Assembly: GCA_037043235.1 (NCBI GenBank)
Contig: JAWRVZ010000052.1
Location: forward strand, 2,573,001-2,637,000
Direction: 5' to 3'
Source of the DNA: Rhodeus uyekii
Taxonomy: Eukaryota > Chordata > Actinopteri > Cypriniformes > Acheilognathidae
Length of the DNA: 64,000 nt
Positions within the stretch are counted from its first letter, which is position 1. The number at the start of each line of letters is the position of its first letter. Both the position numbers and the translations under genes were made by a program. The notes beneath the pieces were generated by a model. The model searched no databases and was not told the origin of the DNA. It saw nothing but the letters and a program-made list of their open reading frames with translations. Below are positions 44,212 to 55,928 of this stretch, piece by piece.

Positions 44212-45811
44212 GGGAAGATATAATATATTCTTTCTGCCTCAGGGGGAGCTGTGTCTTACAAGTGTTCCATTGTGTGAATGTGCCCTTCTTTGTGTGAGAG
44301 GAGCTATTGTTTGGCCATAATTCTCTTGTCTTGTGACAAGTGGCCGATGTGTGCAGAAACAAAAGCTTCTGCGGTGACACAAGTACGATCTTGGTGTGAT
44401 CCTTATTCACCCAGCACAATACACAAAGACATTTTGGGGGGAACACACACACACACACACACACACACTATAATATGAATACTTTTCTTACAAAAAGTAA
44501 ATATTGGTTTCTTTCAAAAAGCCTTTACTAACCACCTGGAACCATATGGATTACATTTTGGATGAATGGATGCATCAGTTGTTATGGACATCAGTTACGA
44601 TTCACTTCCATTATTAAGCTTGGAAGAGCCAAGATATGTTTAATATAACTCCAATTGTGTTTGGCTAAAATAATAAAGGCATATACACCTAAGATGGCTT
44701 GAGGATAAGTAAATAGATAGTTTTCCTATTTTGAATTTAAAGGATTTAAAGAATAATTTTCCTATTTTGAGCGATATCAAACTGCATTTGGGTGCCTTTA
44801 AATTGCATCTGACAGAAAAGTTAACAGTGTTCATGCACATCTTTCAAAATAAAGTCTCACATCAGAAAAACACATTTGGATCCTGCGACCCACCGGTTGA
44901 GAAACACTGTCACACAGTATCTAAAAGTATGAATCTCTTTCTTTTTTTTACTTTGCTGGAGCAGATAGATCCAGTCTGTGATAAAAGCACTTACGTCATA
45001 TTTGAGAACATCCATACAGTACAACAAACTCTACTGGGATGATACAAATTTGCTTCCTTTAACCGGCGGACATTAACGAGAGGAATCTTTTCAGCCTTTA
45101 TAACAATAGATTAGCAGGTTGACCTTAATCTAGGCTCTAATCAAGGTTTCAATAACTATCCACCTATTCAGATGAGACAAGATTGATATCTTTTCCAAGA
45201 TCAGCATAGATTACTCTTTATACACACTCTCTCACCAGCCATCTGTGAGTGTGTGCATGTGTTGAATGCAGGAGACTATAAGGAAAGCAGCTTTACATTA
45301 TTCAATGTAGAGAGGCAAAAATATTCCATCATGTTCTTTTAAATTATTAAAGTAGTCTATGGTGGAACATTAATATGACTAAAGATTTATATTTTTATCA
45401 ATTGAAATAAGTGCCTATGTACAGCATGCTTTAAAAAAATGTATTCAGGTTGTAATCTGCCAAAATGTTGACAATATATGAAACAGATTTGTTACAGTGG
45501 ATCTTACATTTTCTTGATTTATACTGGTTTTGACTTAGAGCTGGACATAAACAGGTTAGAGGTCACCATGGCAACCTGTGCCAAGACGTTAGAGTGAGAA
45601 CTCGGAGTCTACCACAAAACTAATTTGTCATCAAGGGAAGCATACTGTCAGGGAACAGACACTGGATAGACCGGTCAGTTTTTAAACAAAACTGTTTATG
45701 AGTGGAATCAACTGAAAACGAGGACAAGGATGACCAGACATTGTGTGTGTGTGTGTGTGGTCAGCCCTTATGAACGGTGCTGGTGTGATGGGTGACAGGG
45801 TGATGCAAGTA
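43791..45811. other. non-coding stretch with simple repeats and a hAT end
   Basis: Holds (TA)n at about 44174-44209, (AC)n at about 44443-44468 and (GT)n at about 45741-45759. An orphan hAT-type right end (CCACCGGTTGAGAAACACTG, ending about 44911) is present. No gene recognised. Confidence 0.45.
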
Positions 45812-46333
45812 CAGTAATACCTCGGTGTACGAGCATTGTATCGGAGTGCGAGACAATTTTTCCCTTGACCACACGCATTTTTGTGTGGAAAAGAACTAAC
45901 GCTCAGCATCTTCGCGCGCATTTTTACTGGAAATATCCTAAACACAGCCTCTCACAAAGCCCATCACCCCTTCACTCGTTCATTCTCTCAGCGTCGCTCG
46001 GTTCGGTTGCATCACTCACCACAGTGATACTTTTATTAGTGATTTACAACAGTTTTACCTCGTGTTGTTCACATTAATTAATTGTGATCGCTATTGTTCA
46101 TGTAGTGAAATATATACATACAGTACAGCATATAGACAATGACCTCAAGATGAATAAGAAAGAAGGGATGAAATTCTTCCTGTAAGCAGTTCCTCCTCTC
46201 GTCTCCTTCACGCCAGCAGCGACGCTACTCAAAGATAAAGTGGCGTTACAGTAAATCTTCAAGCATTTTTAGAGTTTAATTGTCTCTCACGAGCTCTTGG
46301 AACGAATTAAACTCGTAAACCAAGTTATTACTG
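45812..46333. mobile_element. Tigger-type MITE with both ends (522 bp)
   Basis: Starts CAGTAATACCTCGGTGTACG and ends AACCAAGTTATTACTG, with TA on both sides (45810-45811 and 46334-46335). TACGAG/CTCGTA subterminal words are present. Its interior matches 53683-54798 and, inverted, 32345-32721. No transposase remains. Confidence 0.88.
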
Positions 46334-48160
46334 TAAACATATTGTAGGAAACCACCAAAACAAAACTAGGAAACTTTAAAATAGCAAAATAGGGGTTCTT
46401 ATTTTATAAATCTGAATGACAAAGTGACTGTGGGAGATCTTACATGTTTATGTTCCTGTTCACCTGCTATGGAGAAGGTGTCACATGATGCAAAAACACA
46501 TATGAAATGAACTAGTGCAGCAGTACGGTAAAATATGACACAGCATTAGTTAAATGTCAGATATCATAAGTGACCTATCTGTACACCGGCTGCAAATTAC
46601 TTTGGGGAATACATCGAACCTGATTCTCTTAAGCATGACAAGTGTAAATTAGAGGAATCTTGGTTGGCCTCCACTCTCAGTTGCCTAGCAGCGAACTGAT
46701 GCAAAGTCACTTTGTTTCCTATCGTTGAGAGGCTCAGGGAAAAAAATCCCTTTTGCATCAAAGCTTTCCATGAATACAAACAGAGGAGAGCATTACTCTG
46801 TCCTCCTACTCAAATTGGGCTTTTAGATTTACATTGTATTGTATTCACAGACGTGTTTTTGAAATAGAGTGTACTGTAAGTGTTGTGTTTGTCAGTACCT
46901 GCAAGAGTGGGTGGATTAACATTTTCTGATCACATTATGCCTGGCTTTTTCCAGACCACACATCTTCAAAACAGGTGCTTACTGCCTTAAAAAGTATGAT
47001 ACAAGGGCTTGCTTCTGCTATTTCGAGCACACAGCTTTATCCTTCAACACGCATCACCGAACAATATGACAGCTTCTTACCATAACTAAATTCTGTCAAA
47101 GAGAAAGGGCATATGCTTAACATACATTTGTTTAAATTTTAAATGTGCTTTTTCTTAAGTTCTTATAATTGTACATACCAAACGATTCTTTAAAAGGTAT
47201 AATTAACCTAAATATGAATGAATGTAGTCATTGTTTATTTTCCCTCGTGTAGTTCTAAACCTGCATGCATTTCTATCTTTCTTTATTATCACACACAATG
47301 CACTCCTTGTATGGTTATTTTTTGCATGGTACTGTTGAAATTTAAAGTGATACAGATTTTAAACAAAATTATGTGAGTGGGTGAGTAAATTAAGGCAATT
47401 TCCATTTTTATGCGACATCTTTTCAACAGCTGCTGGACCCAGTTAGATTTTGCATGGAAATGAACAGCAGGACATTCCCAAAACATTTCCTTTGGGTAAA
47501 GACCAGCATGGTAAATGTGAATGTTTGAGTGCAATTATTTTTTTGTAACCATTATGTATTTGCAGGGATGTTCTGTCGTGTCAGTGTCAACGACACTAAA
47601 ATATACATGCACTGGAATATAAAAAAGTAAACAAGTTTGTCACTCAAGGCAGTCCTACTCCAAAGGCCATGAGGGAAGCCTGCATTTTGTAATGAGGTTG
47701 TTTGGTAATCTCCTGCGGCATTCCGTCTCTTCTTTCCCACAGCTCTATCTGTCCCAGCAGGGGGCTCGGATCTGTCAAAGTGACGGGACTCAGTGACAGC
47801 ACTTATTCTTTGTGGATTATGTCATGTTAATAATGACAGTCTCTGTTCTTTCTCATTTCAGATCTGGTAGAATTATACATAATTGCCTTCTAGAAATTTC
47901 TCGGGACTGGCAGGCTAATTACTAGTATAAGATAGAGTGGGGTCAGCAAAGAGAGGCATTAAAGGTGGATTATGAGTTTGCCATCCAGATGAAAGGAAAG
48001 TATTTTTACTCTGACAACTCAGGGCATTATTTTTGAGGAGACAGAACGCTTAATACTGCTGTTTTCTTTTCTCTCTATGTTCTTCTCTGCGAAGATGCAT
48101 ATGCCTTCTCTTACGAGAAATAAGTTTATTTAAGTGTGATATTAGTACTCTTCTTTTATT
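46334..48160. other. non-coding stretch with one MITE scrap
   Basis: A decayed GATAGTTCACCC-family MITE lies at about 47195-47330 (ATGCATTTCTATCTTTCTT). A transposon-poor, mixed-composition block at about 47740-48010, with GGCTAATTACTAG, might be regulatory. No gene recognised. Confidence 0.35.
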
Positions 48161-48189
48161 AAAAAAAGGACATTATTCTTTCAGTCTAC

Positions 48190-48620
48190 TTTTTATGTAC
48201 TTAGAAATGTACTTCAAATTGCACTTGACTTATACTGACAGAAAAGTCCAAGTATACAGTTTTTGATCTATACTTGTGTTCAATCGTTTGATCAAGATAC
48301 ACCTCATATAATTAAGTATTCTAAGTATAGTTGGCTTGTAGCTGTGTTTACCCTTTTTATTGAGTAGCCTTAAATACTTTTTTCTACATACTGTAGTTTT
48401 ATATGATGTCGTATGAAACTTAATATGATTTCTTAATTCTGAGTATTTGAGTTTTTGTGTTGGTTAATCCACTGGTTCCACAGAGGAATTTACTTTAAAT
48501 CTACTTTACTCTTTTCCCATCACTGACTGAATTTTCCGGTTTATCCATGTTTTCACTGTTATACAGTAAGGGACAGTTTTATGAATCTTCTGAAAGAATA
48601 TAGAATCTTCTGATCAAAAC
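48190..48620. repeat. interspersed repeat, second copy of a pair
   Basis: Matches 29338-29640 by eye (TTAATTCTGAGTATTTGAG, TCCACTGGT, GAATCTTCTGAAAGAAT). The order of the two sub-blocks differs between the copies. Confidence 0.5.
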
Positions 48621-50077
48621 ACAGGACAAGAAGAAGCAGAAACAAGTGATTTTATTGCTTATGCAAATATAAAATAACATGATAATCATTAAACAGCAGA
48701 AAATTCAGAAAACTGCCTAACGTTAATGAATGAAATTTGGACCCAGGAAGTATTAAGATTGAGGGGTGTTGATGGCCTCGATCTACTCCATCTATATTTT
48801 GACCATTGTTCTGAAAGGATGTAGTCTTTGACAAACTACGATTTTGCATTCAGATTTTTGTGTAAAAATGTTCTTCTTTTGTTACACAAAAATGAAACTT
48901 ACACTCAAGTGTTGATAAAAAAGGACCCATGAAGGTGGATTAAAAATGTTTATAAAATGGAAAGAGATAAAGGACAGTTAAAGGTGTATTTGAAGTTTTA
49001 ACACAAATAATACCTAAATAGGAACATGAAAAAAGTATTTGACTAGTAAACTATACTTTAGATGTGTTTTTAAATTCTTCACTGTCAGTTATATAAAGTT
49101 TAGATATATGGTATAGTGCAGTGTTCAGTCAGTAAGACTGAAACTGTTGGTGGGTGGTAATTTTACAAATCACTGATGGAGGTCTATGCCAGACGGGGGT
49201 GAAAGAGCCAGCAGACGTGTAATGAGTCTGGAAGACAGGCTGACACTGGGAAAATAGAGGTCAATTTGTCAATCTGTGGCAAAAACCTAAAAGCCTTCTT
49301 ATATCTTGCAGACACTTAAACAGTTGAAGATGAATGTAATATCCTTTCAGAGATCACAGAAATTGTATTTGACTCAATATAAGGGAAGCAGTGGGTGTCT
49401 CCAGGAGACACATTCACTAACTCATTCACTAAGTATGCAAATAATTTGATGTAGACCTGCTGAAACTGTAATAAGTGATGATCCGTCATGAGGATTTTTT
49501 TTTTTGTACTTTGGTAGAACAGCTAGACTTATGGAGATGTTCAGCCAAGAATGAAAATTATGTCATTACTCAAACTCATCTCATTCCAAATCTGTTAGCT
49601 GTTATTATTCTTCCATTATGAACTGTTATTGTTTGGAAAGATGCATAAAGAAGTGCGTCTCCATTTGTGTCTAACAATAAATAAATAACTAAAATAAAAA
49701 TAACCACAGATTTTGAAAATGACAGAATTTTTACATTTTTAGCTATTTCTTTACAAAGAAGGACAGTTTTGGTAACCAAGATAATTCTGACTTGGTGCAA
49801 TCTCATAATCAGACTCACAAAGTATGACAATGAGAAGTGTATCCAATCAAATTGTAGAGTGATTGGACTAAAGGTGCCTTTAAATCAGGCTTCAATCTAC
49901 AAAGGCTCAGGAGCTGAGCATTGTCTAACTTGGCTCAGCACCACTCTATGTTTATGGACATTGTTAATTGGGATCAGTAAACGATTATCAGCAGTTAAAG
50001 CAACACAATCTTATGGCAATTCATTAGCGCATTTGACTGGTGACACTTTCATCTGATATCTCACAATCTTATTCATA
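48621..50077. other. non-coding stretch, nothing certain recognised
   Basis: AT-rich. A MITE scrap at about 49540-49625 (GAATGAAAATTATGTCATTA, TCATTCCAAATCTGTTAG). No gene recognised. Confidence 0.4.
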
Positions 50078-50467
50078 CACTCACCTAAAGTATTATTAGG
50101 AACACCTTTTCAATTTCTCATTAATGCAATTATCTAATCAACCAATCACATGGTAGTTGCTTCAATGCATTTAGGGGTTGGTCCAGGTCAAGACAATCTC
50201 CTGAACTCCAAACTGAATGACAGAATGGGAAAAAAAGGTGATTTTACTGCTCAGTTACTGGGATTTTCACGCACAAATATTTCTAAGGTTTACAAAGAAT
50301 GGTGTAAAAAGGGAAAAACATCCAGTATGCGGCAGTCCTGTGGGTGAAAATGCCTTGCTGATGCTAGAGGTCAGAGGAGAACAGGCCGACTGATTCAAGC
50401 TGATAGAAGAGCAACTTTGCCTGAATTAACCACTCGTTACAACCAAGGTCTTACACTTATCTCGTTT

Positions 50468-50703
50468 TGTGATGTGGTCTTGTCTGGGATAGAAGTCATT
50501 TGTTGTCATGGTGTCCAATGGGTTTAATTGTGTTCAGGTATTCCTAGTTAGTTTCCTCATTTCCTGTGTGTGAATATAGTCTGCCTGTTTTGTTCATTCT
50601 TTTGTCGGTAATTGTTGGTGTTACACACTCCTGTGTGCTACCATTAAAAGGTATCTCTGCTCATCGTCTATCTTTGGCAATTTCCTTCTGAGTTTTCGTG
50701 ACA
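50468..50703 (+). mobile_element. LTR-like insert in the Tc1 element
   Basis: A foreign segment inside the transposase sequence, from TGTGATGTGG to TTTTCGTGACA, with C/T-rich LTR style and CATTAAAAGGTATC near the end. An extra 18 bases (50450-50467) separate it from Tc1 sequence on the left. No target duplication is visible because the right flank is inverted. Confidence 0.6.
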
Positions 50704-50783
50704 CCCGGTGGCGTCTTCTGCTGTTGCAGCCCATCCGCCTCAAGGTTGTGCGTGTTGTGGCTTCACAAATGCTTTACTGCATA
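50704..50783 (-). pseudogene. inverted piece of the Tc1 transposase
   Basis: On the minus strand this 80-bp piece encodes SICEATTRTTLRRMGC-type transposase sequence that belongs between the plus-strand segments ending at 50449 and starting at 50784. Neighbouring Tc1 sequence is on the plus strand, so this piece has been flipped in place. Confidence 0.75.
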
Positions 50784-50914
50784 CCACTCATCTCCACTAC
50801 AAATAGGAAAAAGAGGCACAATTTGCACGAGCTCACCAAAATTGGATAGTTGAAGACTGGAAAAATGTTGCCTGGTCTGATGAGTCTCGCTTTCTGTTGA
50901 GACATTCAGATGGT

Positions 50915-51488
50915 ACTGATGCTCGATACATCAGAAGAAGAATGGCCTCTACGCTGATATTGGTCTCTGTTTATTCCGAGGTTATCGTGGTCAGCTGGAT
51001 CCGGGCCATATCCAGATCAGATGAAGAACCTGGACACGAGCACAGCACTGCCCTGAAGTGTCTGCGGAGATCGTGACTCTACTAGACTCTCCCCTGTGAC
51101 GATCATGAACCCATCTCTAACCGGACCAAATTGGACTTCATATTGGACTTGAATTGTTGTATAATAATCATGCACGGTTTGGCTGTTGGCCAGAGGAGAA
51201 CTGGTCCCCCAACTGAGCCTGGTTTCTCCCAAGGTTTTTTCTCCATTCTATTCTTCATTCGTTACGTCACCTGCTGGAGTTTTGGTTCCTTGCCGCTGTC
51301 GCCTATGGCTTGCTCAGTTGGGGAAACTTAACACTTAAAATTCATCAATTGTATTGATTCAGCTGCTCTTTTGGGGCTTCTGTTCAGCCAAACAAACTTT
51401 GTTTATATTGTTTTTCCTGTAAAGCTGCTTTGAAACAATCTACATTGTAAAAAGCGCTATATAAATAAAGGTGACTTGACTTGACTTG
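50915..51488 (+). mobile_element. retroposon insertion with GCGCTATATAAATAAAGG tail
   Basis: Splits the Tc1 transposase after GACATTCAGATGGTA. Contains CCTGGTTTCTCCCAAGG, TTTTGGTTCCTTGCCGCTG and a tail AGCGCTATATAAATAAAGG followed by TGACTTGACTTGACT. This is a very common cyprinid interspersed family; the tail is shared with 29205-29325. No open frame. Confidence 0.8.
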
Positions 51489-52031
51489 GTAGAGAACAAA
51501 GATATATCATGCCTTGTTACCACTGTGCAGGCTGGTGGTGGTGGTGTAATGGTGTGGGGATGTTTTCTTGGCACAGTTTAGGCCCCTTAGTGCCAATTGG
51601 ACATCGTTTAAATGCCACAGCCTGTCTGAGCATTGTTTCTGACCATGTCCATCCCTTCATGACCACAATGTACCCATCCTCTGATGCTGCTTCCAGCAGG
51701 ATAATGCACCATGTCACAAAGCTTGAATAATTTCAAATTGGTTTCTTGAACATGACAATGAGTTTACTGTACTAAAATAGCCCCAAAATCACCAAATCTC
51801 AACCCAAAAGAGCATCTTTGGGATGTGGTGGAACGGGAGCTTTGTGCCCTGGATGTGCATCCCAGAAAATCTCCATCAACTACAAGATGCTCCTATCAAT
51901 ATGGCCAACATTTCTAAATAATGCTTTCAGCACCTTTTTGAATCAATGCCACATAGAATTAAGGCAGTTCTGAAGGTGAAAGTGGGTCAAACACAGTATT
52001 AATATGTTCCTAATAATCCTTTAGGTGAGTG

Positions 52032-52363
52032 TATGATCGGTTTGTGTAATGCCCTGGTGTAATATAATGACGTACTTATAATTTGTTGCAGTACTTAACT
52101 ATTTTTTGGTAAAATCTTTACTTTATGTCACAGAGTCAGTCACACCTTCAGCATCAGATCTTTACACTCATTCATTAACAATCCCCAGAATCCCCAGAAT
52201 TAATCATAAATGCTCATTATGCATTCATGGCCAACCTAATCATTTTGATAGTAGGATAATATAGCTAATATAGATACGTACAGGCTTTTAATTCTGTGCG
52301 GCTCCAGACATATTTGTTTGGTCCAATATGGCTCTTTCAACATTTTGGGTTGCTGAGCCCTGG
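52032..52363. other. non-coding sequence ending in a hAT-like terminus
   Basis: At about 52305-52363 the plus strand reads GTCCAATATGGCTCTTTC and GGGTTGCTGAGCCCTG, the inverted form of a widespread hAT-type end. The partner end was not found. Confidence 0.45.
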
Positions 52364-52470
52364 TGTAGGTTTTTGTGGTTCCCAGCCCATATGAGGACGT
52401 TGTTCGAAAAGAACTTCAAAGTGGGAAAGATTTGACCTCTCCCTTAGCCTCATTCTCATATATGTTAGTG

Positions 52471-52805
52471 CTATTGGTAGTGCTTTGTAATCCAGGTCAA
52501 CCCTGTTTGTTCACACATTTTTACCAATTTATTTTTCAGGGTGTCATTTTCCTTCTCCAATGCTCCACTGTGGATGGTAGGATCAATGGTATTTCCAGGA
52601 AGTTCCAAAGAATTCTTCCATGGCTTTATAGCTTCGTTGACTAAATTAGTTCCATTTTCACTGGATAATTTCTCAGCGATGCCCCATCTGGGTACACTCT
52701 CTTGTAGAATCAGTTTTGCCACCCCTTTGGCTTCTGCTTTAGTGGTCGGCATTGCTTCGACCAATTTTTAAAAAACATGTCAACTGCCACTAGACAGTAT
52801 TGCTA
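52471..52805 (-). pseudogene. endogenous-retrovirus integrase fragment
   Basis: The minus strand encodes part of a retroviral-type integrase core: an upstream stretch containing VAVDMFFKNW (first Asp kept, about 52790), then ESVPRWGIAEKLSSENG, where the usual second catalytic Asp position reads Glu, then the region containing the third acidic residue. The remaining integrase, pol and env are absent, and sequence below about 52470 is not recognisable. It is an old, inactive scrap; the retroviral class is uncertain, ERV1-like at best. Confidence 0.7.
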
Positions 52806-52825
52806 TTACTTAAATATTTTTTTCT

Positions 52826-52866
52826 TTTGTTAGGTTGTTAGCACAATGTGCTAACAACCTAACAAA
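52826..52866. repeat. perfect 19-bp hairpin
   Basis: Arms 52826-52844 and 52848-52866 are perfectly complementary with a 3-base loop (AAT). It lies next to the integrase fragment. Confidence 0.93.
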
Positions 52867-53027
52867 TTGATTATCATTATCATTGATTTTGAAAATAGTC
52901 TATCTTGGCTGGGATGCCTCTGCCTTTTTCATTACCTGAACCCGTTCTACATTGTTGGCGGCGCAAATGCTCCATCTGCTGCAATATTCAGCTGCCACTG
53001 TTTAAAAACTTAAAAACCAATTTTGGC

Positions 53028-53484
53028 TGTCACGGTTCGCAGATTCATTGTCTCCTATTACTGCCTGTGTATGCATGCGTGGTGAGTGTGGGAGGCGTGG
53101 TTACTAATCACCGCCACTGCCATCATCACACACACCTGATGCCCATCTCTTGTGCCTATTTAGTGTTCTCTCACCACCCGCTTGTTGTTGAGTCGTTGTC
53201 TCTCCATGTTCCTCGTCGACCGTTCCAGTGTTCCCGTGCTTCCGTCTCCTGTGTCAGCGTCTTCCTGTATCCAGCGTCAGCGTGTCTTCGTATCCCAGTC
53301 TGCTGTTCCGTGTTTCACACTCCACGCCACGCACCTTGGGATTACATTACATTGCACTGCACCGTTTATCTTCCGCCCATTGGGTCCCTGCGCCGCCTGC
53401 TTCATCCAGACAGTTTCCTTCAGTGACTCATCTCATTCAATAAAAACATTTGCCTCTGAATCCTGTATTACGTGTTTCCTGACA
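53028..53484 (+). mobile_element. solo LTR-like segment
   Basis: From TGTCACGGTTCG to TTTCCTGACA (457 bp), C/T-rich with AATAAAAACATTTGCC near the 3' side. Flanks show no clear target duplication. The open frames across it are LTR sequence, not genes. Confidence 0.6.
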
Positions 53485-53682
53485 CTGTGCTTGCTAGCAA
53501 CATACAACAAAAACAGAACATTCAGTTATATTGATAAGCTTGCCTACGTCTAAGGATAAGGAAGAATAAGTGCATATACTTCTAAAGATTAATAAGTACA
53601 TAAGAAATAAAAAGTTTCTATCACACCATTTCTCCTCCTATGCTGTCTGTCTGTCTATGCTGTCTGTCATAAAAAATAAATA

Positions 53683-54798
53683 CAGTAATACCTCGGTTTA
53701 CGAGTGACTTGGTATACGAGCAAATCGGTATACGAGCATGGACAGTCAAATTGGTGTACGAGCATTGTATTGGTGTACGAGAAAAAATATTCCCTCACCC
53801 AGGTGCATTTTTGTGTCGAAAAGATCCCTTTATCACCCCTTCACTCGTTCATTCTCTCAGCTTTGCTCAGTTTGGGTGCATCATTCACCACAGTGCATTA
53901 TTTTACAAGTTGTTGTGAATATGATTACATGTGAATATGATGAAACTTTATTAATGGAGCATGTTACCAACAGGACACATTGAATACTAATGAGGCTCAC
54001 GTGTGTTCTCAGTACAACGCACCCAATGACGTTCTTAAAGGGCCATACACTTTTATAGAACAGCATACTATAATAGTTATAACTCTGTACAGATCACATA
54101 CATAAGTGATTTACAGCGGTTTTACCTCGTGTTGTTGCATTAATTGTGATCGCTATTCTTCACGTTGTTATATCGTTACAAATGTTGAAGAAACGAGTTA
54201 ATCTGATGTATTCAGTAAGTGTTAAGTTAACAGTCTTGTCACTTTAAGAGGGCGGGGTTTCAGGGGGGCTAGAGAGAAAGTTCAGTTGTGAGGGATTAGA
54301 GAGAGCTCGCAAGCAGAGATAGTTTTGATTATTCTGTTATGTACGGCGTGGGTTGAAGCCAGAACCGCAATCCGATAGTTATCAATAAAATCTCTGAATG
54401 AGAAGGAACCTGTCTGGTTATTAAAAGAAGCAATGCTACAATATAGTGAAATATATAAGCAGTAACCCCACCCCCCCCCTCTCCTCTCATCTCCTCTTGT
54501 CTCCATCATGCTAACAGTGAAGAGGTAAAGTGCATGTTACAGTAAATTGTTAATAATTGACAGTTAAACTCTAAAAATACTTAATTAGTATTTATATGAG
54601 ATCTTAAAGGTTATAATTTTAAATGTAATTAATAGGTTAAAACCCAAAAAATATTTAAAATGGGCATTTATGGTCCTGTGGAACGAATCAAGTGATTTTT
54701 TGTGCATTCCTATGGGGAAAATTGTTTTGGTGTACGAGCATTTTGGGTTACGAGCACGCTCTTGGAACGAATTAAACTCGTATACCGAGGTATTACTG
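53683..54798. mobile_element. Tigger-type element with two inserts (1116 bp)
   Basis: Starts CAGTAATACCTCGGTTTACG and ends TATACCGAGGTATTACTG, with TA on both sides (53681-53682 and 54799-54800). Compared with 45812-46333 it has extra sequence at about 53905-54100 and about 54155-54445. Subterminal TATACGAGC/GTACGAGCA words are repeated. Confidence 0.88.
54155..54445 (+). mobile_element. retroviral-style LTR insert within the Tigger element
   Basis: Extra sequence relative to the sister element, ending AGAAGCAATGCTACA, with GGGCGGGGTTTC and CAATAAAATCTCTGAATG, promoter-GC-box and poly(A) features of a retroviral or retrotransposon LTR. No exact target duplication was identified. Confidence 0.45.
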
Positions 54799-54800
54799 TA

Positions 54801-55230
54801 TATTTTTTACTCAATACAAATGTGCAAATTCATAACATGAATCTGTATAATACAAGTAGAGATTAAATTGTTTGTCAAATATTCTTCCCTGTGTTTTTTC
54901 GTAGCCATCTATCACAATAGTATTTTTTATGTGTAAATCAAAGAATATGATTACTAATCTATCAGTGGGGAGAATGTTTCTTACTGTCATAAAAAATATA
55001 TATTAAAAAAAATAATGCATGTTTGTCTAGATTTTTCTTTCCTCTCCTGCTGTGGCTTTTGTTATTGCCCAAAGGATTGCTTTTTGCCGATGCTTTTTGA
55101 TAAATGGGCATTGAGAAGGTTTTGCTTTCTCAGAAGGTTTTGATTATCTCTATTAGATATACACGGAGATTGCAACTGCAAGAAATGACAATTCTCAAAA
55201 CTACTATTGCTGACACAGAACTTTCAAACT
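54801..55230. other. non-coding sequence, nothing recognised
   Basis: AT-rich DNA between the Tigger element and the LTR at about 55231. Confidence 0.4.
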
Positions 55231-55438
55231 TGTTTATGTTCTTCCCCATGTTCCCCATGTGCTCCTATGTAGTCACCTGTCATGTCATTAGTCACCTTGT
55301 TAGTCTTGTCAGCTGTGTTTCATCTCTGTAATCATTCCCAACGTTGATGTCAATATGTTGCTTAATTTTTGGATTACTTGTATTTCTCTTCATCTCCAGA
55401 GATTGATCATTAAAATAGTATTTGCTTTAGTTCCTTCG
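55231..55438 (+). mobile_element. LTR of an older Gypsy element, left part
   Basis: Shares the CCTGTCATGTCATTAGTCAC and GTTAGTCTTGTC words with 19125-19165. It is split by the element 55439-61137; its right part resumes at 61138 (CTTCATCTTTGTGC...GTAATGTGAC). Confidence 0.6.
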
Positions 55439-55759
55439 TGTCACGGCCGGCTCACAAGCCGCAACAAAGGAAACACGCTTTGGATAAGGGTAAATTATTA
55501 TAATTAACATTTATTAAAGAGAGTAATAGTTAAGAAAAATAACAAACTGAAAATCAGACAAAAAAGGAAAAACAACCAAAACGACGCAAGGAGAGACCAA
55601 GCGCTGCGAGGTCGAGAGCCATCCACAAAGCTAGAGGGAACTGCTTATAATTTGCCAGCACAGCTCCCACAAGGTGTGAATCGTCAGCTCATCATGACGT
55701 CACTCGAACCTGCAAGACACATAATCAAAACAACACATAACCAACCTGGGTTCATGACA
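55439..55759 (-). repeat. 3' LTR of the Gmr1-like element
   Basis: 321 bp; on the minus strand TGTCATGAACCC...GCCGTGACA. Preceded on that strand by the polypurine tract at about 55760-55771. Confidence 0.92.
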
Positions 55760-55772
55760 CTCTCCCCCATAA
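55760..55772 (-). promoter_or_regulatory. polypurine tract
   Basis: Minus strand ATGGGGGAGAG directly upstream of the 3' LTR; the usual primer site for plus-strand DNA synthesis. Confidence 0.8.
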
Positions 55773-55928
55773 AAAAAGGGGTGAGCATTTTTTTAAACCC
55801 AACTAAATATGCCACCCGACAACTTCCAACCCACCACTTTGTAATACTTCCCAAAATCTTCAGCAACTACAGGCCCTGTAGAAGCAATTTCAGAAAACAT
55901 AAGGGAGCAAAACAAAAACATGGTCAGT

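Larger units (their letters stand above)
50078..52031 (+). mobile_element. Tc1-type DNA transposon, multiply interrupted
   Basis: Ends CACTCACCTAAAGTATTATT and the inverted TCCTTTAGGTGAGTG are flanked by TA (50076-50077 and 52032-52033). The transposase sequence is recognisable in pieces on the plus strand: LLGFSRTNISKVYKEWCKKG (about 50257), PLVPIGHRLNATACLSIVSD (about 51587) and, near 51790, SPNLNPKEHLWDVVERE-like sequence. It is interrupted by an LTR-like piece, a local inversion and a retroposon insertion, and by many point lesions. Confidence 0.88.

Noticed and set aside
44880..44911. A complete hAT element
   Set aside because: Only the right end (GGTTGAGAAACACTG) was found. No left end or 8-bp duplication, so it was not called as an element.
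52905..53553. Plus-strand open frames of 173 and 123 codons
   Set aside because: They fall within an LTR-like segment (53028-53484) with TG...CA ends and a poly(A) signal; Cys/Ser/Val-rich translations are typical of C/T-rich LTR sequence.
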